A DNA stretch of 25,806 nt from an uncultured Muribaculaceae bacterium (GCA_910583775.1 CAJTYD010000041.1:1-25806), one strand, 5' to 3'. Positions 6,413-15,980 are shown, counted from the first letter of the stretch. A program made the numbers and translations. The notes: generated from the sequence alone by a model not told the origin.

Positions 6413-8221
6413 ATGAAAAGACTTTTCAGTATTGCGATTGCCGTGGCAACGGCAATTTCATGCCTTGCGGATGTTCCGAGAGGCGAGTATCCGCGTCCTC
6501 AGTTCGAACGCACGGACTGGGTGAACCTTAACGGCAAATGGTCGATGAAACTTGACCCCGGCAAATCGGGAGATGCGAGAAATTTCAAGGATTCCCTGCG
6601 ATTCAGCGATCAGATCATTGTCCCTTTTGTGCCGGAAAGCGAGCTTTCCGGAGTGAATCACAAGGATTTCATTCCTTCCATCTGGTATCAGAGGGAGATT
6701 GTCATACCGGAAGCCTGGAAGGGGAAACGCATAAGACTCAATTTCGGAGCGGCTTATTACGAGACAGAGATCTTCGTCAACGGTAGTTTCGTAGGGCGCC
6801 ATAACGGCGGCTCCGACTCTTTCTCTTTCGATATCACAGATTTCCTCAAGCCCGGCGAACCGAATAATCTTGTGGTGAACTGTCTCAGTGACGTAAGGGG
6901 AGGCAAACAGCCGGCCGGAAAACAGTCGGTCGGGTATTATTCCGCCGGGTGTAATTATACCCGCTCAACCGGCATCTGGCAGACGGTATGGCTCGAGCCT
7001 GTGGATCCGGCGGCCTTGGAAAATGTAAGGGTGGTTCCCGACATCGACAACGGCAGTCTCTCCGTAACTCCGAGATTCTATAATCTTAAAGGGGGCGAGC
7101 GTTTCAGGGTGGATGTACTTGAAAACGGGAAGAAGATTTCTTCCGGCGAGGTGTCGGCAGTACAGAATTCTCCGATAATCCTTAAGCTGAAGAATGCGAA
7201 ACTATGGAGTCCGGAGTCTCCTTATCTCTATGACCTGAAATATACTGTTACGGATGCTTCCGGAAAAGTTCTCGATGAAGTGGAGGGCTACACCGGAATG
7301 CGTAAGATTCATATTGACGGGAATAAGATCTACCTGAACAACAAGCCCTATTATCAGCGCCTTGTCCTTGACCAGGGTTTCTATCCCGACGGAATCTGGA
7401 CCGCCCCCTCCGACGAGGCCTTGCGTCGCGATATCGAGATGAGCAAGGAAGCCGGATTCAACGGAGCGCGCCTTCATCAGAAGGTATTTGAGGAGCGCTA
7501 CCATTATTGGGCTGACAGGCTCGGATATCTTGTATGGGGAGAGATGCCGTCGTGGGGCATGAATCCGCATGATGCCGAAGCCGGACGCAATTTCCTTTCG
7601 GAATGGGGCAATGTGGTTGAAAGAGACCGCAACCATCCGGCGCTTATAGTCTGGACTCCCTTCAACGAGATCTGGTCAACTCCTACAAAAGAGGAGGGCC
7701 GACTGCTGATCGATGCCTACGATCTGACGAAGAAACTCGATCCGACACGTCCGGTCAACACTGTCAGCGGCGGAATCTATGTGAAATCGGATTTCTGTAC
7801 GGCCCACAGTTACGAGCAGGACGGAGCGAAACTTGAGAAGCAGCTTTATTCCGACGGTAAGTTCTATCAGCCCCAGGGGCCGCGCAATGTTCTGGAAGGC
7901 ACATTGATTAAACTCGAGTATAAGGGCGATGTGCCGTATATACTTGATGAGTTCGGCGGAATCAAGTGTGCGGAAGCCAATCCCTCGAAAAAGAATGCCT
8001 GGGGCTATGGCGACGCAGCTCCTACAAAAGAGGATTTCTATAAGCGTCTTGACGCCCAGGTGAAGGCGATACTTGCCCATTCCGACAAGATCTGCGGATT
8101 CTGCTATACCCAGCTCACCGATGTGGAGCAGGAGCAGAACGGCATCTATTATTACAACCGCGGAAAGAAATATGATATGAAGCGGGTTAAGGAGATCTTC
8201 CAGCAGGAGCCTTCGAAGTGA
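6413..8221 (+). CDS. Secreted glycoside hydrolase family 2 protein
   Basis: A 602-residue family 2 glycoside hydrolase. The N-terminus (MKRLFSIAIAVATAISCLA) is a signal peptide; AISC is a weak lipobox, so a lipid anchor is possible. A sugar-binding jelly-roll domain covers about 25-195, an immunoglobulin-like domain about 200-297, and the TIM-barrel catalytic domain about 298-600. The acid/base glutamate is E419 in WTPFNE, and the likely nucleophile is E513 in LDEFGG. Family members cleave beta-galactosides, beta-glucuronides or beta-mannosides by a retaining mechanism; the substrate cannot be read from the sequence. It should act in the periplasm or outer membrane on plant or host glycan fragments. 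No SusC/SusD pair or other carbohydrate gene is nearby, so it is not in an obvious utilisation locus. Its TGA lies 20 bases before the hemW ATG, so the two are probably co-transcribed. Confidence 0.9.
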   Translation: MKRLFSIAIAVATAISCLADVPRGEYPRPQFERTDWVNLNGKWSMKLDPGKSGDARNFKDSLRFSDQIIVPFVPESELSGVNHKDFIPSIWYQREIVIPEAWKGKRIRLNFGAAYYETEIFVNGSFVGRHNGGSDSFSFDITDFLKPGEPNNLVVNCLSDVRGGKQPAGKQSVGYYSAGCNYTRSTGIWQTVWLEPVDPAALENVRVVPDIDNGSLSVTPRFYNLKGGERFRVDVLENGKKISSGEVSAVQNSPIILKLKNAKLWSPESPYLYDLKYTVTDASGKVLDEVEGYTGMRKIHIDGNKIYLNNKPYYQRLVLDQGFYPDGIWTAPSDEALRRDIEMSKEAGFNGARLHQKVFEERYHYWADRLGYLVWGEMPSWGMNPHDAEAGRNFLSEWGNVVERDRNHPALIVWTPFNEIWSTPTKEEGRLLIDAYDLTKKLDPTRPVNTVSGGIYVKSDFCTAHSYEQDGAKLEKQLYSDGKFYQPQGPRNVLEGTLIKLEYKGDVPYILDEFGGIKCAEANPSKKNAWGYGDAAPTKEDFYKRLDAQVKAILAHSDKICGFCYTQLTDVEQEQNGIYYYNRGKKYDMKRVKEIFQQEPSK

Positions 8222-8241
8222 GATATTGTAAAGATAATAAT

Positions 8242-9393
8242 ATGATTCCTTCCGGCAAAGCGGGATTGTATGTTCATATCCCGTTTTGCCGGAAGAAATG
8301 TATATATTGTGACTTTTATAGTGTCGGAGAGCGAAAGGCCGACTGGAAGAAATATATAGATGCGGTTCTTAAGGAATGGAATGACAGAAGACATGAACTC
8401 TCCGGAGCCGAAGAGGTGACTATATATATAGGAGGAGGCACACCCTCGCTGATTCCGGAGGCTGAATTCACAAGGCTTGCCGGACAATTAAAGGAACCGC
8501 TTGTAGAAGCAGGCATTAATATATCTGAGTTTACGGTTGAGGTAAATCCGGATGATGTCAGCGAAGAGAAGGCCGCCGTATGGAAAATGGCAGGGGCAGA
8601 CAGAATCAGCATGGGAGTCCAGAGCCTTAACGACGCAGAGCTGAAATCGATAGGACGCCGCCATGACAGCGCCTCTGCCGTTAATGCCTTTCATATTCTC
8701 AGGAATAATTTTTCCAATATCAGTCTTGATATAATGTTCGGACTTCCGGGTCAGACCCTCGAATCTCTTGGAGAAACAGTCAGAGGTATGATTGCCTTGC
8801 GTCCGGAGCATCTTTCGGCCTACAGTCTGATGTATGAGGAACGGACGGCCATAACGCGTCTGCGCGACATGGGTATGGTTGAGGAGATTTCCGAAGAGAG
8901 CAGCGTCGAGATGTTCCGCCTTATATCCGGTATGTTTTCCGATGCAGGATACAAACGGTACGAGATATCGAATTATTCATTGCCAGGCTGCCGGTCAATT
9001 CATAATTCTAATTATTGGCAAGGATTCCCTTATGTCGGGCTCGGACCGGGAGCCCACAGTTATGACGGAGAACGCGTCAGAAAATGGAACATTCCCGATG
9101 TGAGGAAGTACATTGAATCGGTGAATAGAAGAGATTATGAAATTTTAGTTGAATCAGAGACACTTGGCTCGGATGAGCTTCGCGAAGAAATGATAATGAC
9201 ACGGCTACGGACTGCAGAAGGGCTTGATACCGAAGAGTTCAGAGGCCGATTCGGCACCATGTCATGTCGGACTTTTATGAATAAGGCTGAAAAATATATT
9301 TCGACTGGCTTTATGGAGAAGGAGGACGCTTTTATACGGCTTACGGATAAAGGAGTGATGATTTCTGACGATATAATGTCGGATCTTTTTTGA
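8242..9393 (+). CDS. hemW: HemW, radical SAM haem chaperone (HemN-like family)
   Basis: A 383-residue radical SAM protein, formerly annotated as oxygen-independent coproporphyrinogen III oxidase. The 4Fe-4S cluster motif is CRKKCIYC (C16, C20, C23), followed by DFYS. True HemN has a further cysteine right after the motif (CxC) where this protein has D-F, so HemW is the better call. The SAM-binding GGGTPS motif and the C-terminal HemN-type domain are present. HemW binds haem and is thought to deliver it to respiratory proteins. ATG 8242 is preferred because MIPSGKAGLYVHIPFC is the usual family start. A GTG at 8218 overlapping the upstream stop codon would add eight residues. It is likely co-transcribed with the glycoside hydrolase gene, without an obvious functional link. 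Confidence 0.9.
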   Translation: MIPSGKAGLYVHIPFCRKKCIYCDFYSVGERKADWKKYIDAVLKEWNDRRHELSGAEEVTIYIGGGTPSLIPEAEFTRLAGQLKEPLVEAGINISEFTVEVNPDDVSEEKAAVWKMAGADRISMGVQSLNDAELKSIGRRHDSASAVNAFHILRNNFSNISLDIMFGLPGQTLESLGETVRGMIALRPEHLSAYSLMYEERTAITRLRDMGMVEEISEESSVEMFRLISGMFSDAGYKRYEISNYSLPGCRSIHNSNYWQGFPYVGLGPGAHSYDGERVRKWNIPDVRKYIESVNRRDYEILVESETLGSDELREEMIMTRLRTAEGLDTEEFRGRFGTMSCRTFMNKAEKYISTGFMEKEDAFIRLTDKGVMISDDIMSDLF

Positions 9394-9491
9394 AAATTGG
9401 ATATATTCGCTTTATTTTGGCAAAATTGTACTTTTTTTAAAGATTTTGTAAATTTTTGATGTTGGATATATATGTTTTTGAACATTTTGAT

Positions 9492-9499
9492 TAATTTTG
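9492..9499 (+). promoter_or_regulatory. Candidate -7 box for dapF
   Basis: TAATTTTG matches the consensus TAnnTTTG and is followed by CAA. It predicts a start near 9506, about 20 bases before the dapF ATG. The AT-rich region upstream has several TTTG strings, none at the ideal 19-21 base spacing. The same TAATTTTGC string appears in the divergent promoter region near 16.8 kb. Confidence 0.5.
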
Positions 9500-9526
9500 C
9501 AACGGTAAAAAAAGATTAGGACTTAT

Positions 9527-10411
9527 ATGTCAACGATCAACAATGGTAAAAAGATAAGTTTTACCAAAATGCATGGTGCGGGAAACGACTACGTCTATAT
9601 CGATGCAATGTCGGAGGTCCCGGAGAGTCTGTCGCTTCTATCGCGACAGATAAGCGACCGTCACTTCGGGGTAGGCAGCGACGGCCTCGTTCTGATAATG
9701 CCGTCTGTCACGTCGGATTTCCGCATGAGGATGTTTAACGCCGACGGCAGTGAGGCCGAGATGTGCGGAAATGCCTCAAGATGCATCGGAAAGTTTGTCT
9801 ATGAAAAAGGGCTCACCGACAAAACGGAGATTTCTCTCGAGACGCTTTCGGGAGAAAAGCGACTGTCGCTTGAACTTGAAGACGGTAAAGTAAGGGAAGT
9901 AACCGTAGACATGGGCATTCCGGAACTGTCGCCTGAGAAAATACCGGTAATCTCATCTTCAAGAGAATCTAAAATATCGGAAAGAGAGACTGTCAACGGT
10001 CGCTCATACGAAATAACCGCCGTCAGCATGGGAAATCCCCATGCTGTTATTTTTTGTGATGAGATCAACGATGGTCTTGTTCTTTGGGAGGGGCCCGAGC
10101 TTGAGAAGGCTTCGATATTCCCGAATAAGGCAAATATAGAGTTTGCCAGGATTCTCGACCGCGACGCCATAGAGATGCGAGTGTGGGAACGGGGATCTGG
10201 AGAGACAATGGCTTGCGGAACAGGAGCCTGCGCCACTCTTGTGGCCGCCGTGCTCAATGGCTTGACCGACCGTTGTGCCGTGCTTCATCTCAAAGGCGGA
10301 GATCTGACGGTCAGATGGGACGAGAAATCGAACCATGTCTTTCTCTCCGGAGGAGCCGAGTTCATAGCAGACGGGGAGTTTTACATCCCTTCGACAGACA
10401 GTGCCGAATAA
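9527..10411 (+). CDS. dapF: Diaminopimelate epimerase
   Basis: A 294-residue enzyme that converts LL-diaminopimelate to meso-diaminopimelate, the precursor of lysine and the peptidoglycan cross-linking residue. Both cysteines of the racemase mechanism are visible: C80 in NADGSEAEMCGN and C230 in GSGETMACGTGAC. The N-terminal FTKMHGAGNDY is a family hallmark, and the length is close to the usual 270-290. It acts in the cytoplasm. It is followed after 24 bases by dapL, whose product makes its substrate, so the two form a compact end-of-pathway pair. A candidate -7 box lies just upstream. Confidence 0.96.
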   Translation: MSTINNGKKISFTKMHGAGNDYVYIDAMSEVPESLSLLSRQISDRHFGVGSDGLVLIMPSVTSDFRMRMFNADGSEAEMCGNASRCIGKFVYEKGLTDKTEISLETLSGEKRLSLELEDGKVREVTVDMGIPELSPEKIPVISSSRESKISERETVNGRSYEITAVSMGNPHAVIFCDEINDGLVLWEGPELEKASIFPNKANIEFARILDRDAIEMRVWERGSGETMACGTGACATLVAAVLNGLTDRCAVLHLKGGDLTVRWDEKSNHVFLSGGAEFIADGEFYIPSTDSAE

Positions 10412-10435
10412 TGATTCCATTCAACGAAGCGAATT

Positions 10436-11662
10436 ATGAAGATCAACGATAATTTTGAGAAATTACCCGAGAGCTATCTTTTTTCAGAGGTAGCGCGCCG
10501 ACTGAGAGAATACAGGTCGGCTAATCCTGCAGCCAATATCATAAGGATGGATATAGGCGATGTCACGCTCCCTGTTCCCGAATGTGTGGTCATGGCCATG
10601 CGATCGGCTGTGGATGAGATGGGAGATGCGTCGACATTCAGGGGCTATGGCCCCGAGCAGGGATATTCCTTTCTGCGCGAGGCGATTGCAAAATGCGACT
10701 ATAAGAAACGCGGAATAGACATTGATGCTGACGATATCTTTATCAGTGACGGAGCAAAAAGCGATCTTGGCAATTTAGGCGACATCTATTCCGAAGACAG
10801 CATAGTCGCGGTTGCCGATCCCGGCTATCCGGTGTATGTCGACGCGACCGTGATGTCGGGACGCGGAGGAGAATTGAAAGACGGAAGATGGTCACGGATC
10901 ATATATCTTGAATGCGGACCCGATAACGGTTTTCGTCCCCTCCCTCCGGAAACGCATGCCGATGTGGTGATCCTTTGCTCCCCCTCGAATCCGACGGGAG
11001 CCTGTCTGACACGTGAAGATCTCAGGAGCTGGGTCGATTATGCATTGCGAAACAGATCAATCATCATATATGATTCTGCTTATGAGGCCTACGTTGTGGA
11101 TCCGGATGTGCCGCGTTCAATATACGAAATCAAGGATGCGAAGAAAGTCGCCATAGAGGTCAGAAGCTTCTCCAAGACAGCGGGTTTCACCGGGCTTAGA
11201 TGCGGTTACACCGTGGTTCCTGCCGAGCTTACCGGTTATGACGAAGAGGGGAAAGAGGTTTCCTTAAAGAAACTCTGGAACCGCCGTCAGACCACCAAAT
11301 TCAACGGAGTGTCATATATCGTGCAGCGAGGTGCGGAGGCTCTTTTCACAGAAGAGGGGCAGGAAGCCATCAGGAAAAATGTGGCATATTATCTGAATAA
11401 CGCGCGTATTCTGAGAGAATCGATGCTTGAGTCCGGATATGAGGTTACAGGCGGAACGAATTCCCCATACGTATGGATCCGGAAAGAGGGAGAGAACGAT
11501 TCATGGAAGTTATTCGACACATTGCTATATGAGGCTGATGTATCATGCACGCCGGGTGTGGGATTCGGCAGAAACGGTTCAGGATATATCAGATTGACTG
11601 GATTCAATAGCCTTGAGAACACTATCGTGGCTATGGGCCGTGTTAGAAAACTGTTCAAGTAA
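10436..11662 (+). CDS. dapL: LL-diaminopimelate aminotransferase
   Basis: A 408-residue fold-type I PLP aminotransferase. It transaminates tetrahydrodipicolinate with glutamate directly to LL-diaminopimelate, bypassing the succinylase (DapD/C/E) steps. The PLP lysine is K247 in SFSKTAGFTGLRCGY. CSPSNPTG (181-188) and the downstream YDSAYEAYV place the cofactor-binding Asn, Asp and Tyr. The N-terminus (INDNFEKLPESYLF) and the string FRGYGPEQGY are typical of DapL rather than of general aspartate aminotransferases. The gene follows dapF by 24 bases, which strengthens the assignment. This variant pathway is common in Bacteroidetes. Confidence 0.95.
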   Translation: MKINDNFEKLPESYLFSEVARRLREYRSANPAANIIRMDIGDVTLPVPECVVMAMRSAVDEMGDASTFRGYGPEQGYSFLREAIAKCDYKKRGIDIDADDIFISDGAKSDLGNLGDIYSEDSIVAVADPGYPVYVDATVMSGRGGELKDGRWSRIIYLECGPDNGFRPLPPETHADVVILCSPSNPTGACLTREDLRSWVDYALRNRSIIIYDSAYEAYVVDPDVPRSIYEIKDAKKVAIEVRSFSKTAGFTGLRCGYTVVPAELTGYDEEGKEVSLKKLWNRRQTTKFNGVSYIVQRGAEALFTEEGQEAIRKNVAYYLNNARILRESMLESGYEVTGGTNSPYVWIRKEGENDSWKLFDTLLYEADVSCTPGVGFGRNGSGYIRLTGFNSLENTIVAMGRVRKLFK

Positions 11663-11732
11663 GGTAATTGAGGGTTTCTGTAGTGAAAGACCTGATTCTT
11701 CCGGGTACAGTTCTTCGGATGAAATTATACAA

Positions 11733-11748
11733 GGCTTAAAGCTAAGCC
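11733..11748. other. Small inverted repeat in the glnN leader
   Basis: GGCTTA-AAGC-TAAGCC forms a short 6-bp stem with a four-base loop 26 bases before the glnN start codon. The 111-base gap between dapL and glnN shows no clear TAnnTTTG box. The hairpin could affect translation initiation or be a binding site, but it is short enough to be chance. Confidence 0.35.
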
Positions 11749-11773
11749 GCAATATATTAATTAATAATCAATT

Positions 11774-13960
11774 ATGTCAAAATTAAGATTTAAGAGCGTG
11801 GAAGAGGCTACGAGTCGCAAAGCTGTGGTAGTAGATCTTCCCAAGGAGAGAGTAGACCGGTATTATGGCAAGCAGGTGTTCAACCGTCAGAAAATGTTTG
11901 AATATCTGCCTAAAGATACATTCGATTCTCTTGTAAAGGCTATCGACAACCGCGAGCCATTGAGTCGCGAGATCGCCGACAGCGTTGCCGAGGGCATGAA
12001 ACGCTGGGCTATTGAGAACGGCGCGCGCCATTACACCCACTGGTTCCATCCGCTCACAGGAAGCACCGCTGAGAAGCACGACGCTTTCATCGAGCACGAC
12101 GGAAAGGGCGGTGTAGTCGAGAAGTTCAACGGTAAGCTTCTAATCCAGCAGGAGCCTGACGCTTCGAGTTTTCCGAACGGAGGCATCCGCAACACGTTCG
12201 AGGCGCGGGGGTATTCGGCCTGGGATATTTCCTCTCCTGCGTTTATCATTGACAATACACTTTGTATCCCTACTGTATTCATATCCTATACGGGAGAGAG
12301 TCTTGACTACAAGACTCCGCTTCTCCGCGCTCTCAACAGCGTTGACAAGGCCGCTACCAGAGTGGCGCGCTTTTTCAATCCGGTTGTAAAACATGTGGAG
12401 TGCTATCTTGGCTGGGAGCAGGAGTATTTTCTTGTTGATGAGGCGCTGTATGCCGCCAGACCGGATCTTGTGATGACCGGAAGGACCCTTATGGGACACG
12501 AATCCGCGAAGAACCAGCAGCTTGAGGACCATTATTTCGGTTCCATACCAAGCAGGGTTGAGGCGTTTATGCTTGATCTTGAACTTGAGGCCCATAAACT
12601 CGGAATCCCTGCCAAGACACGTCACAACGAGGTTGCTCCCAATCAGTTCGAGCTTGCTCCTGTCTATGAGGAGACCAACCTTGCAAACGACCATAATCTT
12701 CTGCTGATGTCTCTTATGGAAGAAGTAGCCAGGCGGCATAATTTCCGTGTGCTCCTGCATGAGAAGCCTTTTGCAGGCGTGAACGGAAGCGGAAAACACA
12801 ACAACTGGAGTCTCGGCACAGACCAGGGCGAAATGCTTTTCGCTCCGGGAAAGACTCCGAAAGACAATCTTCGGTTCATTACTTTTGTCGCCAATGTCAT
12901 GGCGGCCGTTCACAAACACAACGGTTTGCTTAAGGCATCGATCATCTCTGCCACAAACGCCCACCGTCTGGGCGCGAACGAGGCTCCTCCGGCAATAATC
13001 TCCATGTTCCTCGGAACGCAGCTCAGCCAGATTCTCGAGTCTGTGGAAAAGGGCGAGGCCGAGAAGATCATCGTCAAAGGGAAGGAGGAGATGAGTCTCG
13101 ACGTGGCTCAGATTCCCGAACTGATGATCGACAACACCGACCGTAACCGCACAAGTCCGTTTGCCTTTACCGGCAACCGTTTCGAGTATCGTGCAGTGGG
13201 CAGTTCCGCTAACTGCGCTTCGGCCATGATCGCGCTTAACGCAGCCGTAGCCTTTCAGCTCGACAATTTCGCCGATAAGGTCAATGCCCGTCTTGAAAGA
13301 GGAGAAAAGCTGGAGAAGGCAATTCTCGAGGAGGTAAAGATTCTGTTGAAAGAGTCTAAGGCTATTCATTTCGATGGAAACGGATATAGCGACGAATGGA
13401 AAGAGGAGGCTGAGCGTCGCGGCCTTGACGTCGAGACATCGGCTCCTCTGATGTATGACCGCTACCTTCTTCCCTCAAGTGTAGAGATGTTCGAGAAGAC
13501 CGGAGTCCTTTCGAAGAAGGAGATCGAGGCGAGAAACGAGGTGAAATGGGAGATGTATACGAAGAAGATCCAGATCGAGAGCCGTGTTCTCGGTGATCTC
13601 GCCATCAACCATATCATACCGGCGGCAATCCGTTATCAGTCGCTTCTGCTTGACAACGTATATAAGATCAAGGAGCTTTTCAAGGGTGACAAATCCGACA
13701 GGATTTCAGCGCAGGATCTTTCCTCGATCGAGGCGATCTGCGACCATGTCTCGGCAATCAAGAGCGGTGTCGCCGCTATGGTCGACGCCCGTCGCAAGGC
13801 CAACAGGATAGAAAGCGAAAGAAGCAAAGCCATTGCATATCATGACGAAGTCGCTCCGAAGATGGAGGTGATCAGATATCACATCGACAAGCTCGAGCTT
13901 ATGGTCGACAATGAGATCTGGCCTCTTCCCAAATATCGCGAGCTCCTCTTCATCAGATAG
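11774..13960 (+). CDS. glnN: Glutamine synthetase type III
   Basis: A 728-residue protein, far longer than type I or II glutamine synthetases (about 350-470) and typical of type III (GSIII, GlnN), the common form in Bacteroides. It makes glutamine from glutamate, ammonia and ATP in the cytoplasm. Visible motifs are GWEQEYF (213-219) for metal binding, NEVAPNQFELAPVYE (285-299) and GVNGSGKHNNWS (335-346), the type III versions of the catalytic core. The long N- and C-terminal regions are also type III features; the enzyme forms a dodecamer. A strong hairpin follows the stop codon. Expression usually responds to nitrogen supply in this group, but no regulatory site could be identified here. Confidence 0.96.
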   Translation: MSKLRFKSVEEATSRKAVVVDLPKERVDRYYGKQVFNRQKMFEYLPKDTFDSLVKAIDNREPLSREIADSVAEGMKRWAIENGARHYTHWFHPLTGSTAEKHDAFIEHDGKGGVVEKFNGKLLIQQEPDASSFPNGGIRNTFEARGYSAWDISSPAFIIDNTLCIPTVFISYTGESLDYKTPLLRALNSVDKAATRVARFFNPVVKHVECYLGWEQEYFLVDEALYAARPDLVMTGRTLMGHESAKNQQLEDHYFGSIPSRVEAFMLDLELEAHKLGIPAKTRHNEVAPNQFELAPVYEETNLANDHNLLLMSLMEEVARRHNFRVLLHEKPFAGVNGSGKHNNWSLGTDQGEMLFAPGKTPKDNLRFITFVANVMAAVHKHNGLLKASIISATNAHRLGANEAPPAIISMFLGTQLSQILESVEKGEAEKIIVKGKEEMSLDVAQIPELMIDNTDRNRTSPFAFTGNRFEYRAVGSSANCASAMIALNAAVAFQLDNFADKVNARLERGEKLEKAILEEVKILLKESKAIHFDGNGYSDEWKEEAERRGLDVETSAPLMYDRYLLPSSVEMFEKTGVLSKKEIEARNEVKWEMYTKKIQIESRVLGDLAINHIIPAAIRYQSLLLDNVYKIKELFKGDKSDRISAQDLSSIEAICDHVSAIKSGVAAMVDARRKANRIESERSKAIAYHDEVAPKMEVIRYHIDKLELMVDNEIWPLPKYRELLFIR

Positions 13961-13988
13961 AATGGAAGACAGACTTTCCGAACAATAA

Positions 13989-14023
13989 AAAATCTCCGGT
14001 ATGATCGGCATGCCGGAGATTTT
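13989..14023. terminator. Bidirectional terminator between glnN and the DedA gene
   Basis: AAAATCTCCGG (13989-13999) pairs with CCGGAGATTTT (14013-14023). The stem extends inward over ATG/CAT after a T-G wobble. A tract on one side and T tract on the other give a run of T after the stem on both strands, so it can end glnN (plus) and the DedA operon (minus). Confidence 0.88.
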
Positions 14024-14053
14024 ATATTCGTATCCAATCGGATAAGGCTGATT

Positions 14054-14725
14054 CTATTTTTTCTTTTTAAAGGCGTTCCAGAGGATGTAGGCCAGGCAGA
14101 GGATTCCGAGGGCATATCCGGCCCAGGTAAGGTATCTGTTGTATTCCTCCACTTTAGCGAAAAGCATATCGGGAGCGACATGGCGTGAAAGCCAGTAGCC
14201 GAGTGTGGCGAGAATAGCGTTCCAAACAAGAGCTCCAAGAGTGGTGAACAGAGCGAACTGCCCGACATTCATTCGGGAAATACCCGCGGGTATGGATATC
14301 AGCTGACGGATCGCAGGAATAAGGCGTCCGATAAATGTCGAGACTGCTCCATGTCTGTCGAAATATTTCTCGGCTTTATCTACCTTCTCCCTGTTGATGA
14401 GGCAGGCGTGGCCGAATCGGCTGTCTGCGAACTTATACACGACCGGACGCCCTATCCAGAGGGCGAGATAATAGTTGATGAAGGCCCCTACAAGAGCGCC
14501 TAAGGTGGCGACAACCACAACCATATATATGTTCATGTCCTGTCCGACGCCGGTATTGGTGCATGCCAGGTAAGCAGCCGGAGGAACAATCACCTCGGAA
14601 GGAAACGGGATGAATGAACTTTCGATTACCATGAAGACAAAGACAAAGAGATAACTCGCGTTGTCGACAAACCATTGAAAAAACTGGCTGGCATCGAAAA
14701 TCGCCAGCGGTATCATATCAAGCAT
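14054..14725 (-). CDS. DedA-family inner membrane protein
   Basis: A 223-residue integral membrane protein of the DedA/VTT (SNARE-associated) family. Family marks are ESSFIPFPSE (35-44), a membrane re-entrant region with conserved acidic residues, and FIGRLIPAIRQ (131-141), the GRxxPxxR motif. Several hydrophobic segments follow and the C-terminus is KKKK. Members are linked to undecaprenyl-phosphate or phospholipid flipping and to membrane potential and drug tolerance; the exact substrate here is unknown. The gene starts 9 bases after the flavodiiron stop codon, so it is the last gene of a nitroreductase-flavodiiron-DedA operon. Confidence 0.9.
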   Translation of the reverse strand: MLDMIPLAIFDASQFFQWFVDNASYLFVFVFMVIESSFIPFPSEVIVPPAAYLACTNTGVGQDMNIYMVVVVATLGALVGAFINYYLALWIGRPVVYKFADSRFGHACLINREKVDKAEKYFDRHGAVSTFIGRLIPAIRQLISIPAGISRMNVGQFALFTTLGALVWNAILATLGYWLSRHVAPDMLFAKVEEYNRYLTWAGYALGILCLAYILWNAFKKKK

Positions 14726-14734
14726 ATACTGTTG

Positions 14735-15946
14735 TTATTTGTCGGTTTCTACAACTTCCATAGCGTTAACGAGCTGTCGCGCAAACTCCCAGGCGGCATT
14801 CTCATCCTCTGTGTCGGGAGATTGCTTGACGGTCAGCGCGGCCGTTATCTCAAGTTTCATTCTATCGGCATACTCTTTCATCTTGTCGGCAACCACATTC
14901 TTAGCCCATGTGTAATTTCCGATCACTGCGAAGATCTTGTCCTTGATCTCGCGCGTTTCCATGGCGTTCATGAAGGTTTCGACAGCCGGGAAGAGGCGCA
15001 TCGAATATGTTGCCGACGCCACTATGAGCGTCTTGTATCTGAAAGCGTCGGTTATCATGTCGCTCATCGGAGAGACAGAGGCGTTGTGGATACGGATGTT
15101 TCTGATTCCTAAGGATGTAAGCTCCCGGGCTACGGATTCTACGACTTCGGCTGTGTTTCCATACATCGATCCGTAAACGATGGTGATGCCGGGTTCGCTT
15201 TTATATGACGCCAGATCGCTGACGATCTTTACCACTTCATTTATGCGGTCGATCCAGACGGGACCATGTGTCGAGCAGATATAGTTGAGTGTGAGACCGG
15301 AGAGCTTCTCAAGAGCCTTCCCCACAAATCTGCCGTATTTGCCGACGATATTCGAATAATAGCGATACATCTCTGAGATATGGATGTCGGTATCCATGTC
15401 GCGGTCGGTAATTCCGCCGTTCAATGCTCCGAAGGTCCCGAAAGCATCTCCGGAGAAAAGGACTCCGAGGTCTTCAACGTATGTCATCATTGTCTCGGGC
15501 CAGTGGACCATCGGGGTGAAATAGAACTTCAGGGTGTGGTCTCCCAAGGATATTGTATCTCCGTCTTTCACCTCAAGGAATCTGTCGGGGTCATCGATAT
15601 GGTAGAAACCCTTTATCATGTCGATGGTCTTGGAATTGCCGATGATCTTGATTCCGGGATAATATTTTATGATTTCAGGAATGGATCCGGAATGGTCGGG
15701 CTCCATGTGGTTGACCACGAGATAATCGATCCGGGCGTTTCTACCCACGGATTCTATTGCGTCGATATAAGCGTGGACTTCATCGATGCGGACCGTATCG
15801 ATAAGGGCCGTTTTCTCAGTTCCGGCCACTATGTATGAGTTGTAGCTCACTCCGTATGGCAGAGGCCACAGTGCTTCGAAAAGATGGGTGGTGCGGTCGT
15901 TGACGCCCACATAGAAAATGTCTTTTGTGAATTCTCTAATATTCAT
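14735..15946 (-). CDS. Flavodiiron protein (A-type flavoprotein, FprA family)
   Basis: A 403-residue two-domain enzyme. Residues 1 to about 250 form a metallo-beta-lactamase-like domain whose di-iron ligands are visible: H80, E82, D84 and H85 in NHMEPDH, then H148, D167 and H227. Residues from about 254 form a flavodoxin-like FMN domain (IVYGSMYGNTAE). Such proteins reduce O2 to water or NO to N2O in the cytoplasm of anaerobes. There is no C-terminal rubredoxin or flavin reductase extension, so electrons must come from a separate partner. The open frame reaches back to 16000, overlapping the upstream gene. ATG 15946 is chosen because MNIREFTKDIFYVG is the usual start and it leaves a 34-base gap after the nitroreductase. 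Confidence 0.95.
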   Translation of the reverse strand: MNIREFTKDIFYVGVNDRTTHLFEALWPLPYGVSYNSYIVAGTEKTALIDTVRIDEVHAYIDAIESVGRNARIDYLVVNHMEPDHSGSIPEIIKYYPGIKIIGNSKTIDMIKGFYHIDDPDRFLEVKDGDTISLGDHTLKFYFTPMVHWPETMMTYVEDLGVLFSGDAFGTFGALNGGITDRDMDTDIHISEMYRYYSNIVGKYGRFVGKALEKLSGLTLNYICSTHGPVWIDRINEVVKIVSDLASYKSEPGITIVYGSMYGNTAEVVESVARELTSLGIRNIRIHNASVSPMSDMITDAFRYKTLIVASATYSMRLFPAVETFMNAMETREIKDKIFAVIGNYTWAKNVVADKMKEYADRMKLEITAALTVKQSPDTEDENAAWEFARQLVNAMEVVETDK

Positions 15947-15980
15947 GTTTTTAAATTTCAGATCAGAAAATCGTTTATTC

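Noticed and set aside
8218..8241. GTG start of hemW overlapping the glycoside hydrolase stop codon
   Set aside because: ATG 8242 gives the usual HemW N-terminus; the overlap is attractive for coupling but adds eight unmatched residues.
12140..13369. 409-codon open frame antisense to glnN
   Set aside because: It is a shadow of a strongly conserved gene; its protein has no recognisable domain.
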